From contig JAFTMG010000082.1 of assembly GCA_017452525.1 (NCBI GenBank), positions 29,460-93,459 on the forward strand: a stretch of DNA of 64,000 nt. Reading direction: 5' to 3'. Numbering within the stretch: the stretch's first letter is position 1; every line of letters begins with the position of its first letter. Shown one piece after another: positions 1-9,212 of the stretch. A program made the translations under genes and the position numbers. The notes beneath the pieces are model-generated. The model was not told the DNA's origin. It was given only the letters and a program-made list of their open reading frames with translations, and did not search any database. Source of the DNA: Clostridia bacterium (lineage in GTDB: Bacteria; Bacillota; Clostridia; Oscillospirales; CAG-272).

Positions 1-522
1 GCCGCCAGCTTTGCCGACGAATTGGCGAATGCCACGGGGGAGCGGATCGGACTTATCCCCTGCGCCGACGGCGGCACCAAGCTCGCCAGCTGGATGCCGG
101 GCGAGGTACTGTATGACCATGCTGTCATGATGACAAAACTTGCTATGCGCACTTCGCGCCTGTGCGGCATCCTGTGGCATCAGGGCGAGAGCGATTGTCT
201 CCATGAGGAACGGGTGAGAACATATCCCGAGCGCTTTATCGAGATGATCACCACCATGCGCCGCGACCTTGGCATGGGGGATATTCCCGTCATCATCGGC
301 GAGCTGTCCGAGCTGATCGATCCCAAATACAATCGCAGCGAATATCTCGGCATGATGAACGAAAACTTTGCCGAGATCGCCCGTCGTATTCCAAACTGCG
401 GCGTGGTATCCTCCAAAGGACTTGTCCTCAAGGAGGACGGTCTCCATTTCGACGCGCCCTCACTGCGCGTCTTCGGACGGCGCTATTTCGAGGTCTATAC
501 CGCGCTGGAAAATCGCGCGTAG
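1..522 (+). CDS. Sialate O-acetylesterase-like (SASA/SGNH) esterase, 5' end outside window
   Basis: The frame is open from base 1, so the N-terminus lies upstream. The visible part ends at a TAG at 520-522. The block IGLIPCADGGTKL followed by WHQGESD is the signature of the SASA family of carbohydrate acetylesterases, in which the Gln-Gly-Glu block helps form the active site; the nucleophile serine block would be further upstream. The late DGLHFDAPSLRVFGRRY segment fits the catalytic Asp/His block. It probably removes acetyl groups from sugars (family knowledge). It is 41 bases before an M20 hydrolase and likely in the same operon. Confidence 0.8.
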   Translation, partial: AASFADELANATGERIGLIPCADGGTKLASWMPGEVLYDHAVMMTKLAMRTSRLCGILWHQGESDCLHEERVRTYPERFIEMITTMRRDLGMGDIPVIIGELSELIDPKYNRSEYLGMMNENFAEIARRIPNCGVVSSKGLVLKEDGLHFDAPSLRVFGRRYFEVYTALENRA

Positions 523-563
523 CGCATCATGTTTGATCAAAAAGATCGGAAAGGGACATACTT

Positions 564-1895
564 ATGAAAGATATCGCAAAAGCCGTTGACCAATATAAGG
601 ACCTGATCCTTGCCGCCGAGCGCTGGATCTGGGCACACCCCGAAACGGGCTACCGCGAGGTCAAGACCTCAGCATACATGGCAGAGCAGTTCGAAAAGCT
701 GGGCTATGAGCTGACCATGGCAGAGGGCATCACCGGCTTCTATACCCGACTTGACACGGGCAGAGAAGGTCCCGAGGTGTTGATCCTCGGCGAGCTGGAC
801 TCCATCATCTGCCCCACTCACCCCGAGGCAGACCCTGTCACAGGCGCGGTCCACTCCTGCGGGCACAACGCCCAGTGCGCCGCGTTGCTCGGCATTGCCG
901 CCGCCCTCAAGGTGCCCGGAATTCTGGACAAATTTTGCGGTAAGATCCGTCTCTGCGCCGTTCCTGCCGAGGAGCTTCTGGAGATCGAATACCGCACCGA
1001 GCTGAAGAAGCAGGGTAAGATCAAATACTACGGCGGCAAGAGCGAATTCCTGCGCCGCGGCTATTTTGACGGCGTGGACATGGCATTTATGATCCACACC
1101 GCCGGTTCTGCCTATATCAACAAGGGTTCGGTGGGCTGTCTTGCCAAAAATATCATTTATAAGGGCGTGGCGTCTCACGCGGGCGGCTCTCCCTGGAGCG
1201 GTCGCAACGCGCTGTATGCCGCCACCTGCGGTCTCAACGCCGCCAACGCCCTGCGTGAGACCTTCCGCGAGGCAGACCGCATCCGCTTCCATCCCATCAT
1301 CACCCACGGAGGTGACATGGTCAACGCCATTCCCGAGCAGGTGCGCATCGAGAGCTACGTTCGCGGCACCACCTTTGAAGCCATCGCCAAGGCAAACCGC
1401 CGCATCAATCAGGCGCTCTGCGGTGCCGCCCTCTCCATCGATACCAATGTGGAGATCGTGGATATCCCCGGCTATTCTCCGCTTTGCAATGACGACGGTA
1501 TGATGAAGCTCGCCAAGGATGCCGCCGCGCTTGCCATGCCCGATGCGGAGTGCCCCATGACCCAGAACATCGGCACGGGAAGCACCGATATGGGTGACCT
1601 CAGCTGCATTATGCCCGTTGTTCACCCCCACGGCGGCGGTGCCCGCGGCAAGGGCCACGGCAATGACTATGAGATCTGTGATCCCCAAGTCGCATGTGTG
1701 GACAGCGCCAAGTGGCAGATGGCGATGCTCCTTTTGCTTTTGGAAAACGGAGCAGAGAGAGCCAAGCAGATCCTTGCCGATTATAAGCCCAAATTCGCAA
1801 GCAAAGAGGAATTCCTTGCTTATCAGGACAGTCTGAACGACAGCGGCGACCGCATTACCTACCGCGAGGGCGGTGCGGCGGAGATCCGTCTGTAA
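564..1895 (+). CDS. M20-family amidohydrolase (M20D-like metallopeptidase)
   Basis: 443 residues. The metal-binding motifs of M20D amidohydrolases are present: GELDS near residue 76, HSCGHN at 97-102 and CAVPAEE near 133, with a dimerisation domain in the middle. Family members hydrolyse N-acyl amino acids or aminobenzoyl-glutamate-like amides with two metal ions; the substrate here is not readable. AAAGGGA upstream of ATG 564 serves as ribosome binding site. It sits between an esterase and a nitrilase-GDPD fusion, suggesting a scavenging operon. The metal-motif spacing is slightly unusual (ELDSI rather than the common DMDALP). Confidence 0.85.
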   Translation: MKDIAKAVDQYKDLILAAERWIWAHPETGYREVKTSAYMAEQFEKLGYELTMAEGITGFYTRLDTGREGPEVLILGELDSIICPTHPEADPVTGAVHSCGHNAQCAALLGIAAALKVPGILDKFCGKIRLCAVPAEELLEIEYRTELKKQGKIKYYGGKSEFLRRGYFDGVDMAFMIHTAGSAYINKGSVGCLAKNIIYKGVASHAGGSPWSGRNALYAATCGLNAANALRETFREADRIRFHPIITHGGDMVNAIPEQVRIESYVRGTTFEAIAKANRRINQALCGAALSIDTNVEIVDIPGYSPLCNDDGMMKLAKDAAALAMPDAECPMTQNIGTGSTDMGDLSCIMPVVHPHGGGARGKGHGNDYEICDPQVACVDSAKWQMAMLLLLLENGAERAKQILADYKPKFASKEEFLAYQDSLNDSGDRITYREGGAAEIRL

Positions 1896-1920
1896 TCATG
1901 ATCTAAGAGAGGTAAATAAC

Positions 1921-3552
1921 ATGGCACAAATGAAGGTTTGTATCATTCAGCCGCTCTATTCGGCAGATTATGAGCGCTCCGAGGAGCTGTTTCAATGGCA
2001 GCTCGACGCGATGGATGCGTGCGACGACAGCATGGATCTGATCGTCCTCCCCGAGGCGACCGATGTGCCTGCATTGGCAAAAACCGTCGCGCAGTTCCAC
2101 GGCAGTTATGAGAAATATAACAAGATCATTCTTGCCAAGGCATCGGAGACGGCAAAGCGTTGCCACAGTATTCTGTTTATCAACGCCCTCTACGATTCGG
2201 GCAAGGGTCTGCGCAACACCACCTACGCTTTCGACCGCGAGGGCAAGGTGGTAGGGCACTACTTCAAGCAGCATCCCACCAACGGCGAGGTCTTCAAGCG
2301 AAAGATGGATTGCGACTATTCGTATGAGTTTTCCAATCCCACCGTGGTCGAGATCGAGGGTCTGCGCTACTGCTTCCTGACCTGCTATGACTTCTATTTC
2401 TATGAGATCTTCCCGAATATCGCCCGCCAGCGCCCCGATATCATCATCGGCTGCTCTCACCAGCGCTCCGACCGACAGGACGCGCTTTCGCTGATGAGCC
2501 GTTTCCTGGCATACAACACCAACGCCTATGTCGTTCGTTCCTCGGTCAGCATGGATGAGAATTCCGAGATCGGCGGCGGCAGTACCGTGGTCGCCCCCGA
2601 CGGCAGGGTCATCATCGATATGGCGTCCCGCGTCGGCATGGAGACCTGCATCATCGACCCCACCAAGAAATACTACAAGCCTGCCGGCTACGGCAACCCC
2701 GACTCGGCACATTTTGAGTACATAGAAGTGGGTCGCCGCCCCTGGAAGTACCGCCCCGCGGGCAGTGCAATCATTCTGCCCGACGAGCATTTGTCCTATC
2801 CCCGCCTCTGCGCTCACCGCGGCTTCAATACCGTATGCCCAGAGAACAGTATGCCCGCCTTCGGCGCGGCGATCGCCCTCGGCGCGCCCGAGATCGAATT
2901 TGACCTGTGGGAGACCAGGGATCATCAGATCGTCTCCATCCACGACAGCTCGCTGGAGCGTGTTTCGGACGGCACCGGCAAGGTCTGGGACTATACCCTT
3001 GAGGAGCTGCGTCAGTTTGACTTCGGTAAGGGCTTTGAAGGTGCCTACAAGGGTCTGCGTATCGTGACCTTTGAGGAGATCCTGCAGAAATTTGCCTGCC
3101 ATGTGATTATGAATATCCATGTTAAGAGCTTCAACAATGTCGATCCCATGGACGAGGACTACCTGAAGAATATCATTGCCATGATCCGCAAGTATGACTG
3201 CGAAAAGTATGTCTACTTCATGACGGGCAACGATACCCTGATGCGTCAGTTCGGCGCTCTCGCGCCCGATATCGGCCGTTGTGTCGGCGGCGGCAATGCT
3301 CGCGATCTTGTTGTCGAGCGTGCCATCGAGATGGGATGCGAAAAGGTGCAGTTCATGCGCAAGCATTTCTCCAAGGAGAAAATCGATTTGGCACACGCGC
3401 ATGGCATCCGCTGCAATATTTTCTGGTCGGATGATCCTGCCGAGGCGGCTGAGTGGCTGGATTGGGGTATGGACGTGATCCTGACCAACGACTATCAGCG
3501 CATGGCTGCCGGTCTCGGTGACCGTGTGAAGACGGGGTTTATCGGTTCATAA
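1921..3552 (+). CDS. Carbon-nitrogen hydrolase fused to glycerophosphodiester phosphodiesterase
   Basis: 543 residues starting at ATG 1921 behind GAGAGG. Residues 1-275 are a nitrilase-superfamily domain with the Glu-Lys-Cys triad visible as E45 (LPEATD), K116 (HYFKQHP) and C155 (LTCYDF). Residues 295-535 are a GDPD TIM barrel: AHRG at 298-301, PENS at 307-310, EIEFD at 324-328 and HD at 341-342. The first domain would cleave an amide or nitrile, the second a glycerophosphodiester (family knowledge). The fusion could process an amide-containing glycerophosphodiester such as a glycerophosphoethanolamine derivative, which is inference. No signal peptide is seen, so it is cytoplasmic. Confidence 0.88.
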   Translation: MAQMKVCIIQPLYSADYERSEELFQWQLDAMDACDDSMDLIVLPEATDVPALAKTVAQFHGSYEKYNKIILAKASETAKRCHSILFINALYDSGKGLRNTTYAFDREGKVVGHYFKQHPTNGEVFKRKMDCDYSYEFSNPTVVEIEGLRYCFLTCYDFYFYEIFPNIARQRPDIIIGCSHQRSDRQDALSLMSRFLAYNTNAYVVRSSVSMDENSEIGGGSTVVAPDGRVIIDMASRVGMETCIIDPTKKYYKPAGYGNPDSAHFEYIEVGRRPWKYRPAGSAIILPDEHLSYPRLCAHRGFNTVCPENSMPAFGAAIALGAPEIEFDLWETRDHQIVSIHDSSLERVSDGTGKVWDYTLEELRQFDFGKGFEGAYKGLRIVTFEEILQKFACHVIMNIHVKSFNNVDPMDEDYLKNIIAMIRKYDCEKYVYFMTGNDTLMRQFGALAPDIGRCVGGGNARDLVVERAIEMGCEKVQFMRKHFSKEKIDLAHAHGIRCNIFWSDDPAEAAEWLDWGMDVILTNDYQRMAAGLGDRVKTGFIGS

Positions 3553-3568
3553 ACGAAGGAGGGGCGAC

Positions 3569-4465
3569 ATGATCATTACCGATATTACCAAAATCGGCGA
3601 TCCTCAGATCCTGCTGTTTGAGGATAAATACTATTGTTATGCCACCAGCCACAGCGAGGGTTTTCTCGTGTGGGAAAGCGACGATCTGGTGAATTGGAGC
3701 GAGCCGACCATGTGCTTTCATGCCATCGAGTCTTGGGGAAGATCCCATTTCTGGGCGCCCGAGGTCGTCTATCATAAAGGCAAATTTGTCATGCATTACA
3801 CCGCCATGAGCCGTGAGCTGAACTCCTTGCGGCTTGGCGTGGCGGTTGCCGACAGCCCCAAGGGACCGTTCAAGGACGTTCATGACAGACCCCTCTTTGA
3901 TCTCGGCTATGCCACCATCGACGGCTCGGTGCTTGTATGCGAGGAGGGCAACTTCCTCTATTACTCCCGCGATTGCTCCGAAAATTACGTCAACGGCATC
4001 AAGACAAGTCAGACCTGGTGTATGCGTCTGAACGACGATCTGACCGAGGTGATCGGCGAGCCGATGCTGATGACCACGCCCACAGAGCCTTATGAGTTGA
4101 AGTCGATGGCGATGGAGCACCCGCATCTGTGGAACGAGGGACCTTGTGTCATCCGCCGCAACGGCAAGTATCTGATGAATTACTCTGCCAATTGCTATGC
4201 CACCAATGACTATGCCATCTGTCTGGCAGTTGCCGACTCGCCGCTGGGACCGTGGGTCAAATCGGCGTCGAATCCCGTGCTCTGCTGCCGCGAGGGGCTG
4301 ACCGGGGCAGGGCATAACGCCTTCTTCGTGGGTAAGGACGGCGAGCTGTATACCTCCTTCCACATCCAGACCAACCCCGAAAAGCCCGGCGGCAACCGCC
4401 GCACCGTCATCGGAAGGGTGACCTTCTCCGAGAAGAACGGCGAGATCCTGCAGGAGATCGATTGA
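3569..4465 (+). CDS. Family 43-like glycoside hydrolase
   Basis: 298 residues forming a five-bladed beta-propeller glycosidase. Candidate catalytic residues of the GH43 clan are visible: the Asp base in GDPQIL near residue 11, the Asp in TIDGSV near 116 and the acid Glu in WNEGPCV near 193. Family members remove arabinose or xylose from plant polysaccharides; the exact substrate is unknown. The start at ATG 3569 follows GAAGGAGGGG. There is no signal peptide, so it acts on imported oligosaccharides. It is 16 bases after the nitrilase-GDPD gene, in the same operon. Confidence 0.85.
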   Translation: MIITDITKIGDPQILLFEDKYYCYATSHSEGFLVWESDDLVNWSEPTMCFHAIESWGRSHFWAPEVVYHKGKFVMHYTAMSRELNSLRLGVAVADSPKGPFKDVHDRPLFDLGYATIDGSVLVCEEGNFLYYSRDCSENYVNGIKTSQTWCMRLNDDLTEVIGEPMLMTTPTEPYELKSMAMEHPHLWNEGPCVIRRNGKYLMNYSANCYATNDYAICLAVADSPLGPWVKSASNPVLCCREGLTGAGHNAFFVGKDGELYTSFHIQTNPEKPGGNRRTVIGRVTFSEKNGEILQEID

Positions 4466-4467
4466 GC

Positions 4468-5217
4468 ATGAAAAAAATGAGTTCATACCGTGAATCGCTT
4501 CTCCGCCTGCTCTCGCTGGAATTCAACTGCACCCCGGCGGATCTTTGCAAAACGGAAAACGTCTTGACCGTTTCCGAGTTGCACGAGGGGCGGCGCGTCT
4601 ACAGTCCCGAAAAATACTTTTTTCACATGGTCACCACGGGCGGCAACGCCGTCATCACGGCAGACGAGCGCCTTCACCCGTTTCTGCGGGAGTTTATGGC
4701 AGATCGCCCGGGCATCTGGCTCTTCGAGCTGCCCAATCTGCGCCCCTTGGAGAAGGAGCTGAACCGCTTTGGCTATACGCTGTCCTCCACCTTCCATATG
4801 TTCCTGCCCGCGCAGGACGTTGCCCCGCGCCTTGACCTGCCCCTGCGCTGGTACGGCGAGGAGGAGCTGATACCCTTTTATGGGGATGAACGGTTCCCCA
4901 ACGCCATCTGTCAGCCCCGCGCCCCCAAGCGTCCCGACCGTATGGCGGTCTGCGCCATGGACGGAGATCGGATCATGGGGATGGCGGGTTGCTCCGAGGA
5001 TGCGCCGGGATGGATGCAGATCGGCATCGACGTCATGCCCGAATATCGATCACAAGGCGTGGGAACCTATCTGGTGACAGTGTTGAAGAACAAGATCCTC
5101 TCGTGGGGCGCTATCCCCTTTTACGGCACGGGCGTGTCTAACTATCACTCGTGGAACATCGCGCTTAATTGCGGCTTCCGCCCCGTGTGGGTGGAGATCG
5201 GCGCGACCGTGATGTGA
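4468..5217 (+). CDS. GNAT-family N-acetyltransferase
   Basis: 249 residues. The C-terminal half has GNAT features: a central beta strand, then MPEYRSQGVGTYL, which is the acetyl-CoA pyrophosphate loop (R/QxxGxG), and GVSNYHSWNIALNCGF as the final helix-strand. The N-terminal half resembles the extra domain of two-domain GNAT proteins. ATG 4468 is preferred because AGGAGATCG lies 9 bases upstream; an in-frame TTG at 4462 would overlap the GH43 stop codon. Acceptor unknown. Last gene of the tight catabolic run. Confidence 0.75.
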   Translation: MKKMSSYRESLLRLLSLEFNCTPADLCKTENVLTVSELHEGRRVYSPEKYFFHMVTTGGNAVITADERLHPFLREFMADRPGIWLFELPNLRPLEKELNRFGYTLSSTFHMFLPAQDVAPRLDLPLRWYGEEELIPFYGDERFPNAICQPRAPKRPDRMAVCAMDGDRIMGMAGCSEDAPGWMQIGIDVMPEYRSQGVGTYLVTVLKNKILSWGAIPFYGTGVSNYHSWNIALNCGFRPVWVEIGATVM

Positions 5218-5269
5218 GGTGCAGGTAAGGCAATACGTCTGTCACTGTTTGTGAGGAAAGGAGAATACA

Positions 5270-5803
5270 ATGAGCAAAGCAGACAATCAGGCAAACGTCA
5301 AATTTTCATACAAAAAATACTATTCATTCCGCAACCGTATCAACACAAAATTTTCCGGCAGATTCTATTCCGACATGCAGATCGAAAACGTCATGCGGGC
5401 GTTGCTTTACGGAGACACACAGCCGGCGGTGGTGGTATCGACAGAGCCGCTTGTGATCGCGGCGTATTCCGACGAAATGGATGCCGTGGTCATGCTGCGT
5501 TTCCCCTCCGAGTTCGTGGCAAAATACGAGCTGACGCCCGGTACTCGTTTGACCGCCTCATGCGTTTATTTCAGCGGTGAGCAGGTCGCGGCGGATATTT
5601 TCGTCGGTGAGCGCTATCTCCGCCGTTGGGTGGATTTCATGCCGATCGTCCAGCTGTTTTTGGGAAAGGGCGATGAGAAGATCCGCGCCAAGACCGCCCT
5701 GTTCGGTGAGGACGTTTGGAGCCGTGTCGCCGAGATGGCGGATGCGTATCTTTACGAGCACCCCGCCCTTTTCCGTGACGGGTTTTACTACTTCAAAAAG
5801 TAA
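5270..5803 (+). CDS. Conserved hypothetical protein
   Basis: 177 residues that I do not recognise. It is a soluble protein with no signal peptide or membrane segment, with mixed alpha/beta character. The sequence is rich in short hydrophobic strands between residues 45 and 100, with a basic aromatic N-terminus (KFSYKKYYSFRNR). GAGGAAAGGAG precedes ATG 5270. It is 52 bases after the acetyltransferase and directly before a strong terminator, so it may be the last cistron of the preceding operon or an independent gene. Confidence 0.6.
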   Translation: MSKADNQANVKFSYKKYYSFRNRINTKFSGRFYSDMQIENVMRALLYGDTQPAVVVSTEPLVIAAYSDEMDAVVMLRFPSEFVAKYELTPGTRLTASCVYFSGEQVAADIFVGERYLRRWVDFMPIVQLFLGKGDEKIRAKTALFGEDVWSRVAEMADAYLYEHPALFRDGFYYFKK

Positions 5804-5810
5804 ACGAATA

Positions 5811-5839
5811 GGGGACTGTCCGGTGTGACAGTCCCCTTT
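5811..5839 (+). terminator. Rho-independent terminator after the 1-5803 gene run
   Basis: GGGGACTGTC, six-base loop, GACAGTCCCC, then TTT. The 10-bp perfect stem lies 7 bases after the stop of the upstream gene, between convergent genes. Confidence 0.8.
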
Positions 5840-5846
5840 GAATTTA

Positions 5847-6488
5847 TTATTTTGTGTCCGCCAGTTCGCCCAGATGGTCGGCGTAGCCGTAAAGCTCAAA
5901 TTCCGCCTTGTCCGTAGCGGGATCGTAATTGACCACCGTCAGAGATGCGTTTTTCAGTGTGGGAACGCTTGCACTGTTCTCAATGGTGTATCCCATCCAC
6001 GCGCAGCAAAGGGCGCGGACGGCACCGCCGTGAGAGCCGATCAGCACCGTTTTTCCGTCGTTTTCCGCCGCGATCCGCGCCATACAGCCGGTGATGCGCT
6101 CCCGCAGTGCCTTCTTGGTCTCGCCGTCGCCGCCACAGCGGGCGTCGGGGCGGGGAGAACGGTAAAACGCCATCTCCTCGGGGTGTTTTTCCTTGATCTC
6201 GGCGATCAACTGACCCTCCCACGAGCCGATATACAGTTCACGAAGCCCTTCGTCCGTGGTGATGGGGAGCCCCAGCGCGTCGGCAACGGGCTTGACGGTG
6301 TTGTAGGCGCGGCTGAGATCGCTGGAATAGATACAGTCGATCATCGGATAGTGCGCCAGAATGTATTCCGCGTTGCGCGCCGCCTGTCGCACGCCGATCT
6401 CATCCAGCGGCACGTCGCGCTGACCGCTGAACCGATGCTCCTTGTTGTATACGCTGAAGCCGTGTCGGACGATAATGAATTTGACCAT
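5847..6488 (-). CDS. Histidine phosphatase (phosphoglycerate mutase-like)
   Basis: 213 residues. The N-terminal strand ends in VRHGFS, with the phospho-accepting His of the RHG motif at residue 9. IYSSDLSRAYNT supplies the conserved phosphate-binding Arg, and GSHGGAVR carries the second catalytic His. The length fits the cobC/GpmB-like broad phosphatase group, so the substrate is uncertain (alpha-ribazole phosphate or sugar phosphates). The start ATG at 6488 is weakly preceded by AAGGCGG. It converges with the preceding gene and is divergent from glucokinase. Confidence 0.85.
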   Translation of the reverse strand: MVKFIIVRHGFSVYNKEHRFSGQRDVPLDEIGVRQAARNAEYILAHYPMIDCIYSSDLSRAYNTVKPVADALGLPITTDEGLRELYIGSWEGQLIAEIKEKHPEEMAFYRSPRPDARCGGDGETKKALRERITGCMARIAAENDGKTVLIGSHGGAVRALCCAWMGYTIENSASVPTLKNASLTVVNYDPATDKAEFELYGYADHLGELADTK

Positions 6489-6620
6489 AGTGAAGGACCG
6501 CCTTTTTGATTTCTTTTCATAGTATACCACAAGCCGCCCACGATTGCAAGCGATATTCCCCCTTTTTATTTCCCGGGAAACGGCGCGCGGTGAAAAAAGT
6601 GAAAATATCACCAAAACCCG

Positions 6621-6649
6621 TTGACTTTGATTGCCAAATTGTATATAAT
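6621..6649 (+). promoter_or_regulatory. Sigma-A promoter of the glucokinase gene
   Basis: TTGACT at 6621-6626 and TATAAT at 6644-6649 with a 17-base spacer, 53 bases before the start codon. Confidence 0.85.
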
Positions 6650-6701
6650 AGATGCAGAAAACAGATGTGCAAAGCACATATGCTTGAAAGGAGATCACCT
6701 T

Positions 6702-7655
6702 ATGTATCGCATTGGAATTGACCTTGGCGGAACCAACATTGCCGCCGGACTTGTGGATAAAGATCTGAATCTGCTGTGGCAGGATAGCGTCCCCACCGGT
6801 GCTGACCGCGCACCCGAGCTGATCATGGACGATATGGCGGCGCTTTGCAAGAAGCTGTGTGCTGACCATAATATTGCCCTTGCCGACATCGAGTCGATCG
6901 GCATCGCCTCCCCCGGTATTGCCAATCATGACACCGGCGTGGTGGAGTATGCCAACAATCTGCCCTTCCGTCAGTTTCCCATCGCGCAGATGCTGCGTGA
7001 CCGTCTTGGCGTAGAGCGCATCCGCCTGGAGAACGACGCCAACGCCGCCGCTTGGGGCGAGGCTGTGGCAGGTGCCGCAAAGGGTACCACCAATTCCGTC
7101 ATGATCACGCTGGGAACCGGTGTGGGCGGCGGTATCATCATCGATAATAAAGTCTATTCCGGCTTCAACTATGCGGGCGCGGAGCTGGGTCATATCGTTA
7201 TTGAGGTCAACGGGGCACAGTGCTCCTGCGGCAGAAAGGGCTGCTGGGAGGCATACAGCTCGGCAACCGGTCTGATCCGCATGACCAAGGAAAAGATCGC
7301 CGAGTGCGAAAAGGCAGGCAGACCGACCCTGATGAAGACGCTCGCCGAGGAGCGCGGTAAGGTCTCCGGACGCACCGCCTTTGACGCCAAGAGAGCAGGC
7401 GACGCGGCTGCCGATGAGGTGGTGGACAAGTACGTGCTCTATCTGGCGGAGGGACTTTCCAACATCATCAACATCTTCCAGCCCGAGGTCATTTCGATCG
7501 GCGGCGGTATCTCCAACGAGGGTGATTACCTGAAGAACCTGCTGATCCCCAAGATCAAGGAGCGCGTGTACGGCGGCGAGTTCGTACCTGCCACCAAGAT
7601 CTGCATGGCAGAGCTGGGCAACAGCGCCGGCATCATCGGCGCGGCTATGCTGTGA
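6702..7655 (+). CDS. glcK: ROK-family glucokinase
   Basis: 317 residues. The ATP phosphate loop DLGGTNIAAG lies at 7-16, the catalytic Asp in ENDANAA at 112, TLGTGVGGG at 137-145, and the ROK zinc site as H164 plus CSCGRKGCWE at 174-183. These features and the length match bacterial ROK glucokinases, which phosphorylate glucose at the start of glycolysis; a fructokinase or N-acetylmannosamine kinase role is less likely but possible. AAAGGAGATCACC precedes ATG 6702. It is a single-gene transcript with its own promoter and terminator. Confidence 0.88.
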   Translation: MYRIGIDLGGTNIAAGLVDKDLNLLWQDSVPTGADRAPELIMDDMAALCKKLCADHNIALADIESIGIASPGIANHDTGVVEYANNLPFRQFPIAQMLRDRLGVERIRLENDANAAAWGEAVAGAAKGTTNSVMITLGTGVGGGIIIDNKVYSGFNYAGAELGHIVIEVNGAQCSCGRKGCWEAYSSATGLIRMTKEKIAECEKAGRPTLMKTLAEERGKVSGRTAFDAKRAGDAAADEVVDKYVLYLAEGLSNIINIFQPEVISIGGGISNEGDYLKNLLIPKIKERVYGGEFVPATKICMAELGNSAGIIGAAML

Positions 7656-7669
7656 TCTGAATACGAAGC

Positions 7670-7706
7670 AAAAGACATCCCGACCGCGGCGGTCGGGATG
7701 TCTTTT
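7670..7706 (+). terminator. Rho-independent terminator after glucokinase
   Basis: AGACATCCCGACCGC pairs with GCGGTCGGGATGTCT (7673-7687 with 7689-7703), followed by TTTT. The A-run on the other side lets it serve the minus-strand gene as well. Confidence 0.85.
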
Positions 7707-7711
7707 CGCTC

Positions 7712-7948
7712 TTATCCGAATATGGTGAGGATGCCTGTCAGCATCAGAATGGGGCGCAAAAGGAGTGAGACGGTAAGGAATACGGCGAGCAGGATCATCA
7801 GCGCCATGAATTGCCGCTTCTTGCGCGGATCCTCCGTGTTCAAGCGGAGCAGAAAAAGCAATACGATGGCGGCGGCGCCGGCAACGTGAAAGAGCAGGGA
7901 AAGGATTGCAAGCGCGATTCCAAAGAAGGATGCGGCGACGATCTCCAT
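7712..7948 (-). CDS. Small two-helix membrane protein
   Basis: 78 residues, with two predicted membrane helices (about residues 8-35 and 47-75) separated by a short charged loop NTEDPRKKRQ. AAGGAGG lies just upstream of ATG 7948 and 10 bases after the stop of the methyltransferase gene, so the two form one transcript. I do not recognise a family. Small membrane proteins of this kind are often accessory or stress proteins, but nothing in the sequence assigns a role. Confidence 0.65.
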   Translation of the reverse strand: MEIVAASFFGIALAILSLLFHVAGAAAIVLLFLLRLNTEDPRKKRQFMALMILLAVFLTVSLLLRPILMLTGILTIFG

Positions 7949-7958
7949 GTGAGCCTCC

Positions 7959-9179
7959 TTATACGATCTGGAACAGGTAGAACTTCAGATAATCCGTCTC
8001 GGGCACGTTCCAGAGAATGGGGTGGTCGGGCGATTGCTGGCGCCCCTCGATCTGGCGCAGGGAGACCTGCGCGTCCTCTGCCGCGTTGTGCATCATCTGA
8101 CAGAAATGGGTGTTGTTCATGAAGTGAGAGCAGGAGCAGGTGGCAAGATAGCCGCCGCGGGGCAGGAGCTTCATTGCCTTGAGGTTGATCTCCTTGTAGC
8201 CGCGAATGGCGTTTTTGATGGTGGCACGGCTCTTGGTGAAGGCGGGCGGATCAAGAATGATGAAGTCGTAGGGCGAGCGACCCTGCTTTGCCATGTCGGT
8301 CAAAAGATCAAACACGTCTGCGCAGATAAAGTCCATGTTGCCCGTAAGCCCGTTGCGGTCGGCGTTGGCGCGTGCCATCGCGATGGCGTCCTCCGAGACG
8401 TCCACCGCTGTCACGTGGGCGGCACCCGCGGCGGCGGCATTCAGCGCGAAGGCACCGGTGTGGGTGAAGCAGTCCAGCACGTGCTTTCCCTTGGCGAGAC
8501 GCGCCACGGCGGCGCGGTTGTATTTCTGGTCGAGGAAGAAGCCGGTCTTTTGTCCGTTGATGTAATCCACCTCATATTGGATCCCGTTTTCACGGATGAG
8601 GACCTTGCCGTCCGTCTCGGTGCGTAAGCCCTCGCCCTGCACAAAGCCCTGGTAGCGGGGAAGTCCCTCCAGCTCACGGATGGCTGCCTCATTCCGCTCG
8701 TAGATGACCTCGATCTCCTCTCCCATCTGCCGCAGAAGGGTGAGCAGAGCAGGGAAGAGGATATGCTTGACCTTTTCCATGCCGAGAGAAAGCACCTGTG
8801 CGACCAGCACGGGACCGAAGCGGTCCACGGTCAGCCCCGGAAACTGATCCGCCTCACCGAAGATCAGGCGACAGCAAGCGAAATCGTCCCCCATCACCGT
8901 TTTGCGGTATTGCAGCGCATATTGCAGGCGGCGGGTCCAGAAAGCCTCGTCCATTCTGTCATTGGCGTTGCGGGTAATGAGGCGGATGCGGATCTTGGAG
9001 TGGTCGTTGATCAGACCCGTTCCAAGGTATCGCTCCTTCTCGCTCAGCACGTCGATGGGGTCGCCGTTCCGGTAGTCGCCGCGAATGGCAAGGACCTCCT
9101 CACCGTAGACCCAAGGGTGACCCTTGCGGAGCGATGCGGCGGCTTTCTCGGTGACAATGGCTTGCGGATAACTTCTCAT
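7959..9179 (-). CDS. rlmI: Class I rRNA cytosine-5 methyltransferase (RlmI-like)
   Basis: 406 residues. The N-terminal PUA-type RNA-binding domain (about 1-75, with KGHPWVY) is followed by an EEHEE region and a Rossmann methyltransferase domain. The SAM-binding motif is DCFTHTGAFAL, and the catalytic block is ILDPPAFTKS. Family members methylate 23S rRNA cytosine 1962 in E. coli. AAAAAGGAGAG before ATG 9179 fixes the start; an upstream in-frame methionine lies too far from a ribosome site. It is followed by a small membrane protein in the same transcript. Confidence 0.85.
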   Translation of the reverse strand: MRSYPQAIVTEKAAASLRKGHPWVYGEEVLAIRGDYRNGDPIDVLSEKERYLGTGLINDHSKIRIRLITRNANDRMDEAFWTRRLQYALQYRKTVMGDDFACCRLIFGEADQFPGLTVDRFGPVLVAQVLSLGMEKVKHILFPALLTLLRQMGEEIEVIYERNEAAIRELEGLPRYQGFVQGEGLRTETDGKVLIRENGIQYEVDYINGQKTGFFLDQKYNRAAVARLAKGKHVLDCFTHTGAFALNAAAAGAAHVTAVDVSEDAIAMARANADRNGLTGNMDFICADVFDLLTDMAKQGRSPYDFIILDPPAFTKSRATIKNAIRGYKEINLKAMKLLPRGGYLATCSCSHFMNNTHFCQMMHNAAEDAQVSLRQIEGRQQSPDHPILWNVPETDYLKFYLFQIV

Positions 9180-9212
9180 AGGTGTTCTCTCCTTTTTGCG
9201 TTTCATGCAAAC

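Noticed and set aside
5847..7193. 448-residue minus-strand frame covering the histidine phosphatase and the glucokinase antisense
   Set aside because: Only the part from 6488 down encodes a phosphatase; the rest is antisense to glucokinase.
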